Assembly: GCF_017565645.3 (NCBI RefSeq)
Contig: NZ_CP086136.1
Location: 8,415,501-8,479,500, forward strand
Direction of reading: 5' to 3'
Source of the DNA: Bradyrhizobium barranii subsp. barranii
GTDB lineage: Bacteria; Pseudomonadota; Alphaproteobacteria; Rhizobiales; Xanthobacteraceae
Length of the DNA stretch: 64,000 nt
Part shown: piece after piece, positions 44,986 to 53,340 of the stretch
Position numbering within the stretch: position 1 is the first letter of the stretch
Layout: every line of letters begins with the position of its first letter
Translations under genes and position numbers: made by a program
The notes under the pieces: model-generated
Told to the model about the DNA's origin: nothing
The model's input: only the letters and a program-made list of their open reading frames with translations
Databases searched by the model: none

Positions 44986-46175
44986 GCGACCTGCTCGGCA
45001 ATCTTCCGCCCGACATCAGCGACAGCCTCGCGGTGCTGGAGAAGCAACGCTCGACAGCGGAGACGTTCGGCATTCCGCTCGCCGTATTGCTCGAGATCAC
45101 CCATCGCTGCCCGCTGCAATGCCCCTATTGCTCCAATCCCGTCGAGCTCGACCGCTCCGGCAAGGAGCTGACCACCGAGGAGTGGAAGAAGGTCTTGAGC
45201 GAGCTCGCCGAGATCGGCGTGCTCCAGGTGCATTTCTCCGGCGGCGAGCCGACCGCGCGGAAGGACCTCGTCGAGCTGGTCAAGCATGCGAGCGATGCCG
45301 GCCTCTACACCAATCTGATCACCTCGGCCGTGCTGCTGACGCGCGAGCGGCTCAGCGCGCTCGCGGACGCCGGCCTCTGCCATGTGCAGATCAGCTTCCA
45401 GGGTGTCGAGGAAGGCATCGCCGACCGCGTCGCCGGCTACAAGAACGGGCATCGCAAGAAGCTCGAAGTGGCGAAATGGACCCGCGAGCTCGATCTGCCG
45501 CTCACCGTGAACGCGGTGATGCACCGGCAGAATTTGCATCAGCTCCCCGACATCATCCAGATGTCGATCGACCTCGACGCCGACCGGCTCGAGGTCGCCA
45601 ATGTCCAGTATTACGGCTGGGCGCTGAAGAACCGCGCCGCCTTGATGCCGACCGTGGCGCAGTTAGATGAATGCACCCGCATCGTCGAGGAGGCGCGCGA
45701 GCGGCTGAAGGGCACGCTCGCCATCGACTATGTCGTGCCCGACTATTACGCGCTGCGGCCGAAGAAATGCATGGGCGGCTGGGGCCGGCAGTTCTTCAAC
45801 ATCTCGCCGGCCGGCAAGGTGCTGCCCTGCCACGCCGCCGAGAGCATCACGGGGCTCGAGTTCGAATCCGTGCGCTCCAACCATTCGATCGCCTGGATCT
45901 GGCAGAACTCGGATGCCTTCAACCGCTATCGCGGCACCGGCTGGATGAAGGAGCCGTGCAAGACTTGCGAATTCCGCGAGATCGATTTCGGCGGCTGCCG
46001 GTGCCAGGCCTTTGCGCTGACGGGCGATGCCGCCAACACCGATCCCGCCTGCGCGCTGTCGCCGCTGCACGAGACCATCTTCAAGCAGGCCGAGCGCGAG
46101 GCCGAGGGCGAGACCAACCGCTTCCTCTATCGCAATTTCGCCGGCGGCACTCTGGAATCCGGGAATGATGCCTGA
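44982..46175 (+). CDS. pqqE: radical SAM PqqA-modifying enzyme PqqE
   Basis: 397 residues. The radical SAM cluster motif is CPLQCPYC (C43, C47, C50). The C-terminal SPASM region carries the auxiliary cluster cysteines, including CKTCEFREIDFGGCRCQAF. With PqqD it forms the C-C bond between the Glu and Tyr of PqqA. GGEPTARKDL and the rest of the barrel are intact. It overlaps the following hydrolase gene by 8-11 bases. Confidence 0.97.
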   Translation: MSDLLGNLPPDISDSLAVLEKQRSTAETFGIPLAVLLEITHRCPLQCPYCSNPVELDRSGKELTTEEWKKVLSELAEIGVLQVHFSGGEPTARKDLVELVKHASDAGLYTNLITSAVLLTRERLSALADAGLCHVQISFQGVEEGIADRVAGYKNGHRKKLEVAKWTRELDLPLTVNAVMHRQNLHQLPDIIQMSIDLDADRLEVANVQYYGWALKNRAALMPTVAQLDECTRIVEEARERLKGTLAIDYVVPDYYALRPKKCMGGWGRQFFNISPAGKVLPCHAAESITGLEFESVRSNHSIAWIWQNSDAFNRYRGTGWMKEPCKTCEFREIDFGGCRCQAFALTGDAANTDPACALSPLHETIFKQAEREAEGETNRFLYRNFAGGTLESGNDA

Positions 46176-47151
46176 CGCCGACGCGGCCGCAGCGGCCAAA
46201 CGCGCCGATCCCTTTGCGCCGCTGACCTCCGACATGCTCGACGTCGGCGACGGCCACGAGCTCTATGTCGAGAGCGTCGGCCGCGCTGACGGCATCCCCG
46301 CCATCTATCTGCATGGCGGGCCCGGCAGCGGCTGCCAACCCGACCATCGCAAGCTGTTCGATCCCGAACGCTTCTGCGCGGTGCTGTTCGACCAGCGCGG
46401 CTGCGGCCGCAGCCGTCCCAAGGAATCGCGGGAAAATAACACGACGGCGCATCTGATCGCGGACATGGAGAAGATCCGCGAGAAATTCGGCTTCGACCGC
46501 TGGATGGTGGTCGGCGGCTCCTGGGGCGCGACGCTGGCATTGGCTTATGCCGAGGCGCATCCCGAGCGTGTCTCGGGCATTGCGCTCCGTGCAACCTTCC
46601 TGGGCACCCGCGCCGAGGTCGAAACCGCCTTCACATCGCGCCTGTCGCAATTCTATCCAGCGCTCTACGAGGATTTTTTGAGCGTGCTGCCGCTCGAGGA
46701 GCGCGCGCACCCGGTGGACGCCTATTGGCGCCGCATCCTCGATGCCGATCCGTCGGTGCACGGCCCCGCCGCGCGGGCCTGGCACGACACCGAGCGCGTC
46801 CTGTCCGAGCACAAGGCGGCCAAGACGCGGCTGGACCTCGCATCGCTGAACGTGTGGCGCACGCTGCCTGCGACGCCATTCATGGAGGCGCATTATTTCG
46901 TCCACGACAGCTTCATGACGGACAACCAGCTGTTGCGGAATGCGGGCAAGCTCGCCGGCATTCCCGGCATCATCGTGCAGGGCCGCTACGATCTGTTGTG
47001 CCCTCCTGAGACATCCGAGCGGCTTGCGAAAGTTTGGCCGGGTTCCGAGATTCGGATCGTGGAAGAAGCCGGACATTCGCTCTATGATGCCGGCGTGCGG
47101 GACGCGGTCATGAAGTCGATCGCCGATCTCGCGTCGAAAGCCGCGCGCTAG
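46165..47151 (+). CDS. alpha/beta hydrolase, proline iminopeptidase-like
   Basis: 328 residues from ATG 46165 (or 46168), both inside the end of pqqE. The oxyanion motif is HGGPGSGC, the nucleophile elbow GGSWGATLAL, the Asp lies in QGRYDLLCPP and the His in EAGHSLYDAG, all as in proline iminopeptidases of the S33 family. These release N-terminal proline from peptides in the cytoplasm. Its overlap with pqqE makes it the sixth gene of the pqq transcript. It might trim peptides derived from modified PqqA (inference); the metallo-peptidases PqqF/PqqG are not encoded here. Confidence 0.88.
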   Translation: MMPDADAAAAAKRADPFAPLTSDMLDVGDGHELYVESVGRADGIPAIYLHGGPGSGCQPDHRKLFDPERFCAVLFDQRGCGRSRPKESRENNTTAHLIADMEKIREKFGFDRWMVVGGSWGATLALAYAEAHPERVSGIALRATFLGTRAEVETAFTSRLSQFYPALYEDFLSVLPLEERAHPVDAYWRRILDADPSVHGPAARAWHDTERVLSEHKAAKTRLDLASLNVWRTLPATPFMEAHYFVHDSFMTDNQLLRNAGKLAGIPGIIVQGRYDLLCPPETSERLAKVWPGSEIRIVEEAGHSLYDAGVRDAVMKSIADLASKAAR

Positions 47152-47159
47152 ATCGATCT

Positions 47160-47270
47160 CCTCATCCTGAGGAGCGCTCCAAAAGGAGCGCGTCTCGAAG
47201 GATAAGGCCCGGATCTAGCAGCGGGGCCTTCATGGTTCGAGACGCCACTTCGTGGCTCCCCACCATGAGG
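47160..47270. repeat. intergenic palindromic repeat, family C, copy 2
   Basis: CCTCATCCTGAGGAGCGCTC, GCGTCTCGAAGGATAAGG, then CATGGTTCGAGACGCC and GGCTCCCCACCATGAGGG. It follows the last gene of the pqq operon by a few bases and could serve as its transcript end. Confidence 0.8.
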
Positions 47271-47294
47271 GTCTGAATGGGAAGGACAAGAACA

Positions 47295-47972
47295 ATGCCG
47301 CTCGCCGGGCAAGGCATGCTGCTGACGTCGATGAACATCGACGTTCCAGATGAGGCCGATTTCAACCGCTGGTACGATCGCGAGCATCTGGAAGAGCGCG
47401 TCGCGATCGAGGGTTTCCTGGAGGCGCGGCGCTATGTCGCGCATGCCGCCAACCCCAAATATCTCTCGCTGTACTCGACCGCAACGCTCGACGTGCTCGA
47501 CAGTCCCGCCTATCGGGCCCGCCTCGCCAACCAGACCGAATGGTCGCGGCGGACCATGGCGCATTTCAAGAATATGCTGCGCGTCGTCGCGCGCATCACC
47601 ATCAGCAAGGGCACCGGCCGCGGCGCAGCGCTCGGGCTGGTGCGGCTGCGGCCGAGCGCCGACAATGCTGCGACATGGCGTGATGCACTGCACGAAAAGC
47701 TGACGCCCGGGGAGCGCGAGGGCATCATCTCGATGCATCTGCTCGAAAGCGAGCCGGAATTGTCGGGCGCGACCGCCGACATTCCGGCGGTGCGCAATGA
47801 GGGCGCGCGCGACTGGTTCGTGCTGATCGACGGCACGCATGTCGGCGCGGTCTCGGCCGTCATCGCCGAACGCTTCACCGGCCCGGCTGCCGCGCCCTTC
47901 CCGCTTCCGGTCTCGGTCGGCACTTACAGCCTGATGTGGGACCTCGCGAAGAGCGACATCGCGCAGAGCTAA
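47295..47972 (+). CDS. conserved hypothetical protein with EthD/ABM-like fold
   Basis: 225 residues from ATG 47295, chosen over 47277 because AAGGAC stands at SD distance. The N-terminal half (MNIDVPDEADFNRWYDREHL, then FLEARRYVAHAANPKYL) has the DxxxFNxWYDxEH pattern of dimeric alpha/beta-barrel proteins of the EthD/DUF4286 type; the C-terminal half appears to repeat the fold. Such proteins bind or transform small aromatic or isoprenoid compounds. No pathway partner is adjacent. A strong hairpin follows at 48001. Confidence 0.7.
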   Translation: MPLAGQGMLLTSMNIDVPDEADFNRWYDREHLEERVAIEGFLEARRYVAHAANPKYLSLYSTATLDVLDSPAYRARLANQTEWSRRTMAHFKNMLRVVARITISKGTGRGAALGLVRLRPSADNAATWRDALHEKLTPGEREGIISMHLLESEPELSGATADIPAVRNEGARDWFVLIDGTHVGAVSAVIAERFTGPAAAPFPLPVSVGTYSLMWDLAKSDIAQS

Positions 47973-48000
47973 AGCGCCATCCGCATTGCAACATATTGCA

Positions 48001-48021
48001 CCGCACGCATCTTGCGTGCGG
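48001..48021 (+). terminator. hairpin after the 47295 gene
   Basis: A perfect 9-base stem, CCGCACGCA / TGCGTGCGG, with a TCT loop, 28 bases past the stop. There is no run of T after it, so termination may need Rho or the hairpin may protect the 3' end. Confidence 0.55.
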
Positions 48022-48111
48022 CGTCAATGCTGTGCGCGCGCAGCTCCCATGAAAGGCGGTGATCGCGAAAATTTGCCGTTGTACTTCGGAACGGTTCTAA
48101 TAAGCTAACCC

Positions 48112-48123
48112 AATGACGTCATT
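48112..48123. promoter_or_regulatory. perfect 12-bp palindrome upstream of the 2-oxoacid oxidoreductase operon
   Basis: AATGACGTCATT, about 85 bases before the first start codon of the operon. Its position suits an operator for a dimeric regulator. No known regulator was matched. Confidence 0.35.
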
Positions 48124-48207
48124 CATAAACCAGATCGACGCGCATTAGCGTTCGCCAAGCTCAAGAAAAGGCCGCCGGGTCTTTGGGCCTGTGCGGACAG
48201 GGTAGGA

Positions 48208-50007
48208 ATGAAACCGACCGATATCGCGGCCCCCGACTACTTTCACAAAGTGGTCGATTGCCAGTGGGCCTGTCCTGCACACACCCCGGTTCCCGAATAC
48301 ATCCGACTGATCGCACAAGGCCGCTACAGCGACGCCTACATGATCAATTGGAAATCGAACGTGTTTCCCGGAATTCTGGGACGCACCTGCGATCGTCCAT
48401 GCGAGCCGGCATGCCGGCGCGGACGCGTCGAGGAGACGCCGGTGGCGATCTGCCGCCTCAAGCGCGTCGCCGCCGACTTCAAGGACGACATCAGGCAGCG
48501 CCTGCCGCGCCCGTCGCAGAAGAACGGCAAGCGCGTTGCGTTCGTCGGCGGTGGCCCCGCCTCGCTGACGGTGGCGCGCGATCTTGCCCCGCTCGGCTAT
48601 CACTGCACCGTGTTCGACGGCGATCCCGAGGCCGGCGGCATGATGCGCACGCAAATCCCGAAATTCCGCCTGCCCAATTCGGTCATTGACGAGGAGACCG
48701 GCTACATCCTCGATCTCGGCGTCGCATTCAAAGGCGGCCACCGCATCGAGAGCATGAAGGCGCTGCTCGCGGAGAAATACGACGCGATCTTCGTCGGCTC
48801 CGGCGCACCGCGCGGACGCGAGCTCGACGTTCCCGGCCGGAAAGAAGCTGCCGCCAACATCCATATCGGCATCGATTGGCTGTCTTCGGTGTCATTCGGC
48901 CATATCGACAAAATCGGCAAGCGCGTGATCGTGCTCGGCGGCGGCAACACGGCGATGGATTGCTGCCGCACCGCGCGCCGCCTCGGCGGCGCAGACGTGA
49001 AGGTCATTGTGCGCTCCGGCTTCGAGGAGATGAAGGCCTCGCCCTGGGAGAAGGAAGACGCGATCCACGAGGACATCCCGATCCTCAACTATATGGTGCC
49101 GGTGGCATTCAAGCATGTCGCCGGCAAGCTCATCGGCGTCACCTTCCAGCACGTCAAAGCCGAATACGACGCCAAAGGCCGCCGCAATCTGGTGCCTTCG
49201 GGCGACCCCGATCAGACCATTCCCTGCGACGACGTGCTGGTCGCGGTGGGCCAGGAGAACGCCTTCCCCTGGATCGAGCAGGATTGCGGCATCGAGTTCG
49301 ACAAATGGCACATGCCCAAGGTCGATCCGAAGACCTTCGTCTCGACCAATCCGAAAGTGTTCTTCGGTGGTGACGCCGCGTTCGGCCCGAAGAACATCAT
49401 CTGGGCCGTGGCGCAGGGCCACGACGCCGCGCTGTCGATCCACAAGATGCTCTCGGGCGATGACATCACCGAACGGCCGCTGCCGGAGGTGCAAATCTCC
49501 TCGCAGAAGATGGGCATCCACGAATGGAGCTATGACAACGACATCTCCAACGACAAGCGCTTCAAGGTTCCGCATCGCGACAAGGTGATTGCGCTGAAGG
49601 ACATCCGAACCGAGGTCGAGCTCGGCTACGACGTCAAGCTGGCGCTGGGCGAAGCCGAGCGCTGCCTGAACTGCGACGTCCAGACCGTGTTCTCGACCTC
49701 GCTCTGCATCGAGTGCGACGCCTGCGTCGACATCTGCCCGATGGACTGCATCACCTTCACTGATAATGGCGAGGAAAGCGACCTACGCCAGCGCCTGAAG
49801 GCGCCCTCGCCGCATCCGGACCAGGACCTTTACGTCTCCAGCGACCTCAAGACCGGGCGCGTGATGGTCAAGGACGAGGACGTCTGCCTGCATTGCGGGC
49901 TGTGCGCCGAGCGTTGTCCCACCGGAGCCTGGGACATGCAGAAATATTTCATCGAGATGACTTACGCAGGTTCGACATGTCCGACAAAAAGCCGCTCAGC
50001 AGCGTAA
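48208..50007 (+). CDS. GltD-like flavoprotein with C-terminal 2[4Fe-4S] ferredoxin domain (KorC-type electron-transfer subunit)
   Basis: 599 residues. Residues about 15-95 form the Cys-rich GltD-type FeS domain (CQWACPAHTPVPEY and TCDRPCEPACRRG). Residues about 108-430 form an FAD/NAD(P)H oxidoreductase (VAFVGGGPASLTVARDL and VIVLGGGNTAMDCCRTARR). The end carries two 4Fe-4S motifs, CIECDACVDICPMDC and CLHCGLCAERCPTGAW. Domain order matches the flavoprotein subunit that couples 2-oxoglutarate:ferredoxin oxidoreductase to NAD(P) in Azoarcus/Thauera-type enzymes. The end overlaps the alpha-subunit start by 31 bases. Cytoplasmic. Confidence 0.87.
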   Translation: MKPTDIAAPDYFHKVVDCQWACPAHTPVPEYIRLIAQGRYSDAYMINWKSNVFPGILGRTCDRPCEPACRRGRVEETPVAICRLKRVAADFKDDIRQRLPRPSQKNGKRVAFVGGGPASLTVARDLAPLGYHCTVFDGDPEAGGMMRTQIPKFRLPNSVIDEETGYILDLGVAFKGGHRIESMKALLAEKYDAIFVGSGAPRGRELDVPGRKEAAANIHIGIDWLSSVSFGHIDKIGKRVIVLGGGNTAMDCCRTARRLGGADVKVIVRSGFEEMKASPWEKEDAIHEDIPILNYMVPVAFKHVAGKLIGVTFQHVKAEYDAKGRRNLVPSGDPDQTIPCDDVLVAVGQENAFPWIEQDCGIEFDKWHMPKVDPKTFVSTNPKVFFGGDAAFGPKNIIWAVAQGHDAALSIHKMLSGDDITERPLPEVQISSQKMGIHEWSYDNDISNDKRFKVPHRDKVIALKDIRTEVELGYDVKLALGEAERCLNCDVQTVFSTSLCIECDACVDICPMDCITFTDNGEESDLRQRLKAPSPHPDQDLYVSSDLKTGRVMVKDEDVCLHCGLCAERCPTGAWDMQKYFIEMTYAGSTCPTKSRSAA

Positions 50008-51824
50008 ACGACTTCGTCGTCCGCTTCGCCAACGTCAACGGCTCGGGCTCGGCCAGCGCCAACGAGATGTTCGCGCGCGCGATCCTGCGTCACGGCGTTC
50101 CGGTCTCCCCCCGCAACATCTTCCCCTCCAACATCCAGGGCCTGCCGACCTGGTACGAGGTGCGGGTGACGGAAGACGGCCACCTCGGCGCCCGTGGCGG
50201 CGTCGACATGATGGTGGCGATGAACCCGCAGACCTGGGACAAGGACATCGCCGGCATCGAGCCCGGCGGCTATCTGTTCTACGATTCCACCAAGCCGATG
50301 CCGTCGACCAAATTCCGCGACGACATCACCGTGATCGGCGTGCCGCTCACCGCGATCACCAACTCGACCTACACCGATCCGCGCCAGCGCCAGCTGTTCA
50401 AGAACATCATCTATCTGGGCAGCCTCTCGGCGCTGCTCGACATGGACCCGAAGCTGATCGAGCAGCTGATCGGCGAGCAGTACAAGGGCAAGGAGAAGCT
50501 GCTCTCCTCCAACGTCCATGCGCTGCATCTCGGCCGCGACTGGGCGCTGCAGAATTTGAAATGCCCGATCGGGCTGCGGGTGAAGAAAACCGACAAGGTC
50601 GGCGACCGCATCTTCATCGAGGGCAACAGCGCCGCAGCGCTCGGCGCGGTCTATGGCGGCGCCACCGTGTGCGCCTGGTATCCGATCACGCCGTCCTCGT
50701 CGGTGGCGGAGGCTTTCACCGCCCACTGCAAGAAGTATCGGCACGACCCTGAAACGGGCAAGGCGAAATACGCGATCGTGCAGGGCGAGGACGAGCTGGC
50801 TTCGATCGGTATCGTCATCGGCGCGTCCTGGAACGGCGCCCGCGCCTTCACCGCGACCTCCGGCCCCGGCATCTCCTTGATGACCGAGTTCATCGGCCTC
50901 TCCTATTTCGCCGAGATTCCGGCCGTGATCATGAACATCCAGCGCGCCGGTCCCTCGACCGGCATGCCGACCCGCACCCAGCAATGCGACATCATCGCCT
51001 GCGCCTATGCTTCGCATGGCGACACCAAGCACGTGCTGCTGTTCCCGGAAGATCCGGCCGAGGCCTTCGAGTTCGCGGCGGCCGCATTCGATCTTGCCGA
51101 GCGGCTCCAGACCACGATCTTCTTGATGCTCGACCTCGACATCGGGATGAACCACCGTCTTTGCCGCCCGCTGAAGTGGGACGACGCGAAGCAGTATGAC
51201 CGCGGCAAGGTGATGACCACGGAGATGCTGGAGGAAGGCCGCGACTTCGGCCGCTATCTCGACGTCGACGGCGATGGCATTCCCTACCGCACCTATCCCG
51301 GCACGCATCCGACCAAGGGCTCCTATTTCACCCGCGGCACCTCGCGCGATCGCTATGCGCGTTACTCCGAGGAAGGCTCGGTCTATGCCGACAACATGCA
51401 GCGCCTGGTGCGCAAGTTCGAGACCGCGCAGGACCTGGTCCCGCGCCCGCTCCAGGCCAACGCGGAACGGCCGACCAAATATGGCGTGATCTATTTCGGC
51501 TCGACCTCGCCCGCGATGGACGAGGCGATCGGCCTGCTGGAGGCACGCGGACATCAGCTCGACCGCCTGCGCATCCGCGCCTTCCCGTTCCACTCGAGCG
51601 TGGCGAGCTTCCTCGCCGAGCACGACTTCGTCTACGTGGTCGAACAGAACCGCGACGCCCAGCTCCGCCAGCTCATCGTCAACGAGAACGGCATCGACCC
51701 GGTGCGCCTGGTGCCGATCGTCCATTATGACGGCACTCCGATCACCGCCCGCTACATCGCAAAAGCCATTGGCGACCACCAGGATCACCTCAAGGTGACC
51801 CCGCTCCGCAAGGCCGTGTCATGA
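49977..51824 (+). CDS. 2-oxoacid:ferredoxin oxidoreductase, fused gamma-alpha subunit (KorA-like)
   Basis: 615 residues from ATG 49977, inside the end of the previous gene. The first part (about 1-190) is the gamma domain (DFVVRFANVNGSGSASANE), which binds coenzyme A; the second part begins with GNSAAALGAVYGGATVCAWY and the PITPSSS motif of the alpha domain, continuing with GEDELASIGIVIGASWNGA and TATSGPGISLM. With the beta subunit it decarboxylates a 2-oxo acid, most likely 2-oxoglutarate, to the acyl-CoA and reduces ferredoxin. Substrate choice is inferred from the overall KorAB likeness. Confidence 0.9.
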   Translation: MSDKKPLSSVNDFVVRFANVNGSGSASANEMFARAILRHGVPVSPRNIFPSNIQGLPTWYEVRVTEDGHLGARGGVDMMVAMNPQTWDKDIAGIEPGGYLFYDSTKPMPSTKFRDDITVIGVPLTAITNSTYTDPRQRQLFKNIIYLGSLSALLDMDPKLIEQLIGEQYKGKEKLLSSNVHALHLGRDWALQNLKCPIGLRVKKTDKVGDRIFIEGNSAAALGAVYGGATVCAWYPITPSSSVAEAFTAHCKKYRHDPETGKAKYAIVQGEDELASIGIVIGASWNGARAFTATSGPGISLMTEFIGLSYFAEIPAVIMNIQRAGPSTGMPTRTQQCDIIACAYASHGDTKHVLLFPEDPAEAFEFAAAAFDLAERLQTTIFLMLDLDIGMNHRLCRPLKWDDAKQYDRGKVMTTEMLEEGRDFGRYLDVDGDGIPYRTYPGTHPTKGSYFTRGTSRDRYARYSEEGSVYADNMQRLVRKFETAQDLVPRPLQANAERPTKYGVIYFGSTSPAMDEAIGLLEARGHQLDRLRIRAFPFHSSVASFLAEHDFVYVVEQNRDAQLRQLIVNENGIDPVRLVPIVHYDGTPITARYIAKAIGDHQDHLKVTPLRKAVS

Positions 51825-52876
51825 CCTATATTGCCAAGCCGAAGTTCCATCATCCGGGCCTCAAGAAGAACGAGCTCGGCTACACGCACCGCGACTACGA
51901 GGGCAAGATCTCGACCCTGTGCGCCGGCTGCGGCCACGACTCGATCACGGCCTCGATCATCGAAGCCTGCTACGAGCTCTCGATCGAACCGCATCGGGTC
52001 GCGAAGATTTCGGGCATCGGGTGCTCGTCGAAGACGCCGGACTATTTCCTCGGCAACTCGCACGGCTTCAACTCCGTGCACGGCCGCATGCCGTCGGTCT
52101 TGACCGGCGCCAACCTCGCCAACCGCGATTTGATCTATCTCGGCGTCTCCGGCGACGGCGATTCCGCCTCGATCGGCTTCGGCCAGTTCGCGCATTCGAT
52201 CCGGCGCGGCGTCAACATGACCTATATCGTCGAGAACAACGGCGTCTACGGCCTGACCAAGGGCCAGTTCTCGGCGACCGCCGACCGCGGCTCGAAGTCC
52301 AAGAAAGGCGTGACCAACACCGACAACGCGATCGACCTCGTCGCGATCGCGCTGCAGCTAGGGGCCACCTTCGTCGCCCGCTCGTTCTCCGGCGACAAGA
52401 GCCAGCTGGTGCCGCTGATCGCCGCCGCGATCGGCCACAAGGGCGCATCCTTCATCGACGTCATCAGCCCCTGTATCGCCTTCAACAATCACGCCGGCTC
52501 GACCAAAAGCTTCGACTATGTGCGCGAGCACAATGACGCCGTGAACCGGCTCGACGTGCTGGTCGGCCGCGATCCCATCGCCGTCGATTACGCGCCGGGA
52601 ACGGTGCAGGTGGTCGAGCAGCACGACGGCAGCAAGATCGCGCTGCGCAAGATCGACGCGGATTACGACCCGCACGACCGCCTCGGCGCCCAGACATTCC
52701 TCCAGAAGCACGCCGCCAAGGGCCAGATCGTCACCGGTCTGCTCTACGTCGATCCCGATGCGGAAGACCTGCACACGCATCTCAACACGGTCGAGACGCC
52801 GCTCAATACGATGGAGGCGGACACGCTGTGCCCGGGCTCGGCGGCGCTGGACAAGTTCAACGCCAGCCTGCGGTGA
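51821..52876 (+). CDS. 2-oxoacid:ferredoxin oxidoreductase, beta subunit (KorB-like, thiamine-diphosphate-binding)
   Basis: 351 residues overlapping the alpha gene by four bases (ATGA). LCAGCGHDSITASI is the conserved N-terminal Cys pair segment; the thiamine diphosphate/Mg site is GVSGDGDSASIGFGQF with N in YIVENNGVYGLTKGQ. GIGCSSKTPDYF and NSVHGRMPSV are standard beta-subunit motifs. No separate ferredoxin-domain extension is present, matching two-subunit KorAB enzymes. Its stop abuts the stop of the opposite-strand DUF4399 gene without a gap. Confidence 0.92.
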   Translation: MTYIAKPKFHHPGLKKNELGYTHRDYEGKISTLCAGCGHDSITASIIEACYELSIEPHRVAKISGIGCSSKTPDYFLGNSHGFNSVHGRMPSVLTGANLANRDLIYLGVSGDGDSASIGFGQFAHSIRRGVNMTYIVENNGVYGLTKGQFSATADRGSKSKKGVTNTDNAIDLVAIALQLGATFVARSFSGDKSQLVPLIAAAIGHKGASFIDVISPCIAFNNHAGSTKSFDYVREHNDAVNRLDVLVGRDPIAVDYAPGTVQVVEQHDGSKIALRKIDADYDPHDRLGAQTFLQKHAAKGQIVTGLLYVDPDAEDLHTHLNTVETPLNTMEADTLCPGSAALDKFNASLR

Positions 52877-53323
52877 TCATCTCCCCCGCTCGACCGGCTG
52901 CCTGACACGTATGGTGATCTTCTCCGATACGACAGGCGGCTCGAACGGATAGTGCTTCGCGTCGCCCAGCACCAATTGCAGCGTGTGCGTCCCGGGGGGA
53001 AGTTCGAGCATGGTTTCGGTCTGCCCCGCCCCAAAGTGCAGATGCGACTTGTCCTGCGGGATTGGCTCCTTGGGATCGATGGGATCCTTGACGTCGACCA
53101 GCAAATGATGATGGCCGGCGTTCTGGTACTCGTCGCCGGCGTGCGTCACGCCCATGTTGCGCAAGCCGAACCGGACCCAGAACCCGCCGCGAACCTTCTG
53201 CCCGTCACGCGGGGTGATGAAATAAAGCTTGGCATCCTTGGGAGCGGTCTTGCCCTGCGGATAGGCGACGCCTGGGAGCAATGCGAGCGCCGCCGCCAGG
53301 GCAGCGCAACGAATGATCTGCAT
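52877..53323 (-). CDS. secreted DUF4399 family protein
   Basis: 148 residues from ATG 53323, with GGAG at SD distance. A signal peptide (about 1-22, ending AYP) precedes a domain with KLYFITPRDGQKVRGGFWV, NAGHHHLLVD and SHLHFGAGQTETMLELPPG, the DUF4399 pattern. The clustered His residues suggest a metal site, unproven. It starts 17 bases after the cyclase-SUMF1 gene and is probably co-transcribed with it. Function of the family is unknown. Confidence 0.85.
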   Translation of the reverse strand: MQIIRCAALAAALALLPGVAYPQGKTAPKDAKLYFITPRDGQKVRGGFWVRFGLRNMGVTHAGDEYQNAGHHHLLVDVKDPIDPKEPIPQDKSHLHFGAGQTETMLELPPGTHTLQLVLGDAKHYPFEPPVVSEKITIRVRQPVERGR

Positions 53324-53340
53324 CGAAATGACTCCACCAC

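Noticed and set aside
48098..48125. GGAACGGTT upstream of the 2-oxoacid oxidoreductase operon as an EcfG promoter
   Set aside because: No CGTT occurs 16-17 bases after GGAAC.
49962..51788. 608-codon minus-strand frame
   Set aside because: Antisense of the KorA-like gene, with low-complexity composition and no family motif.
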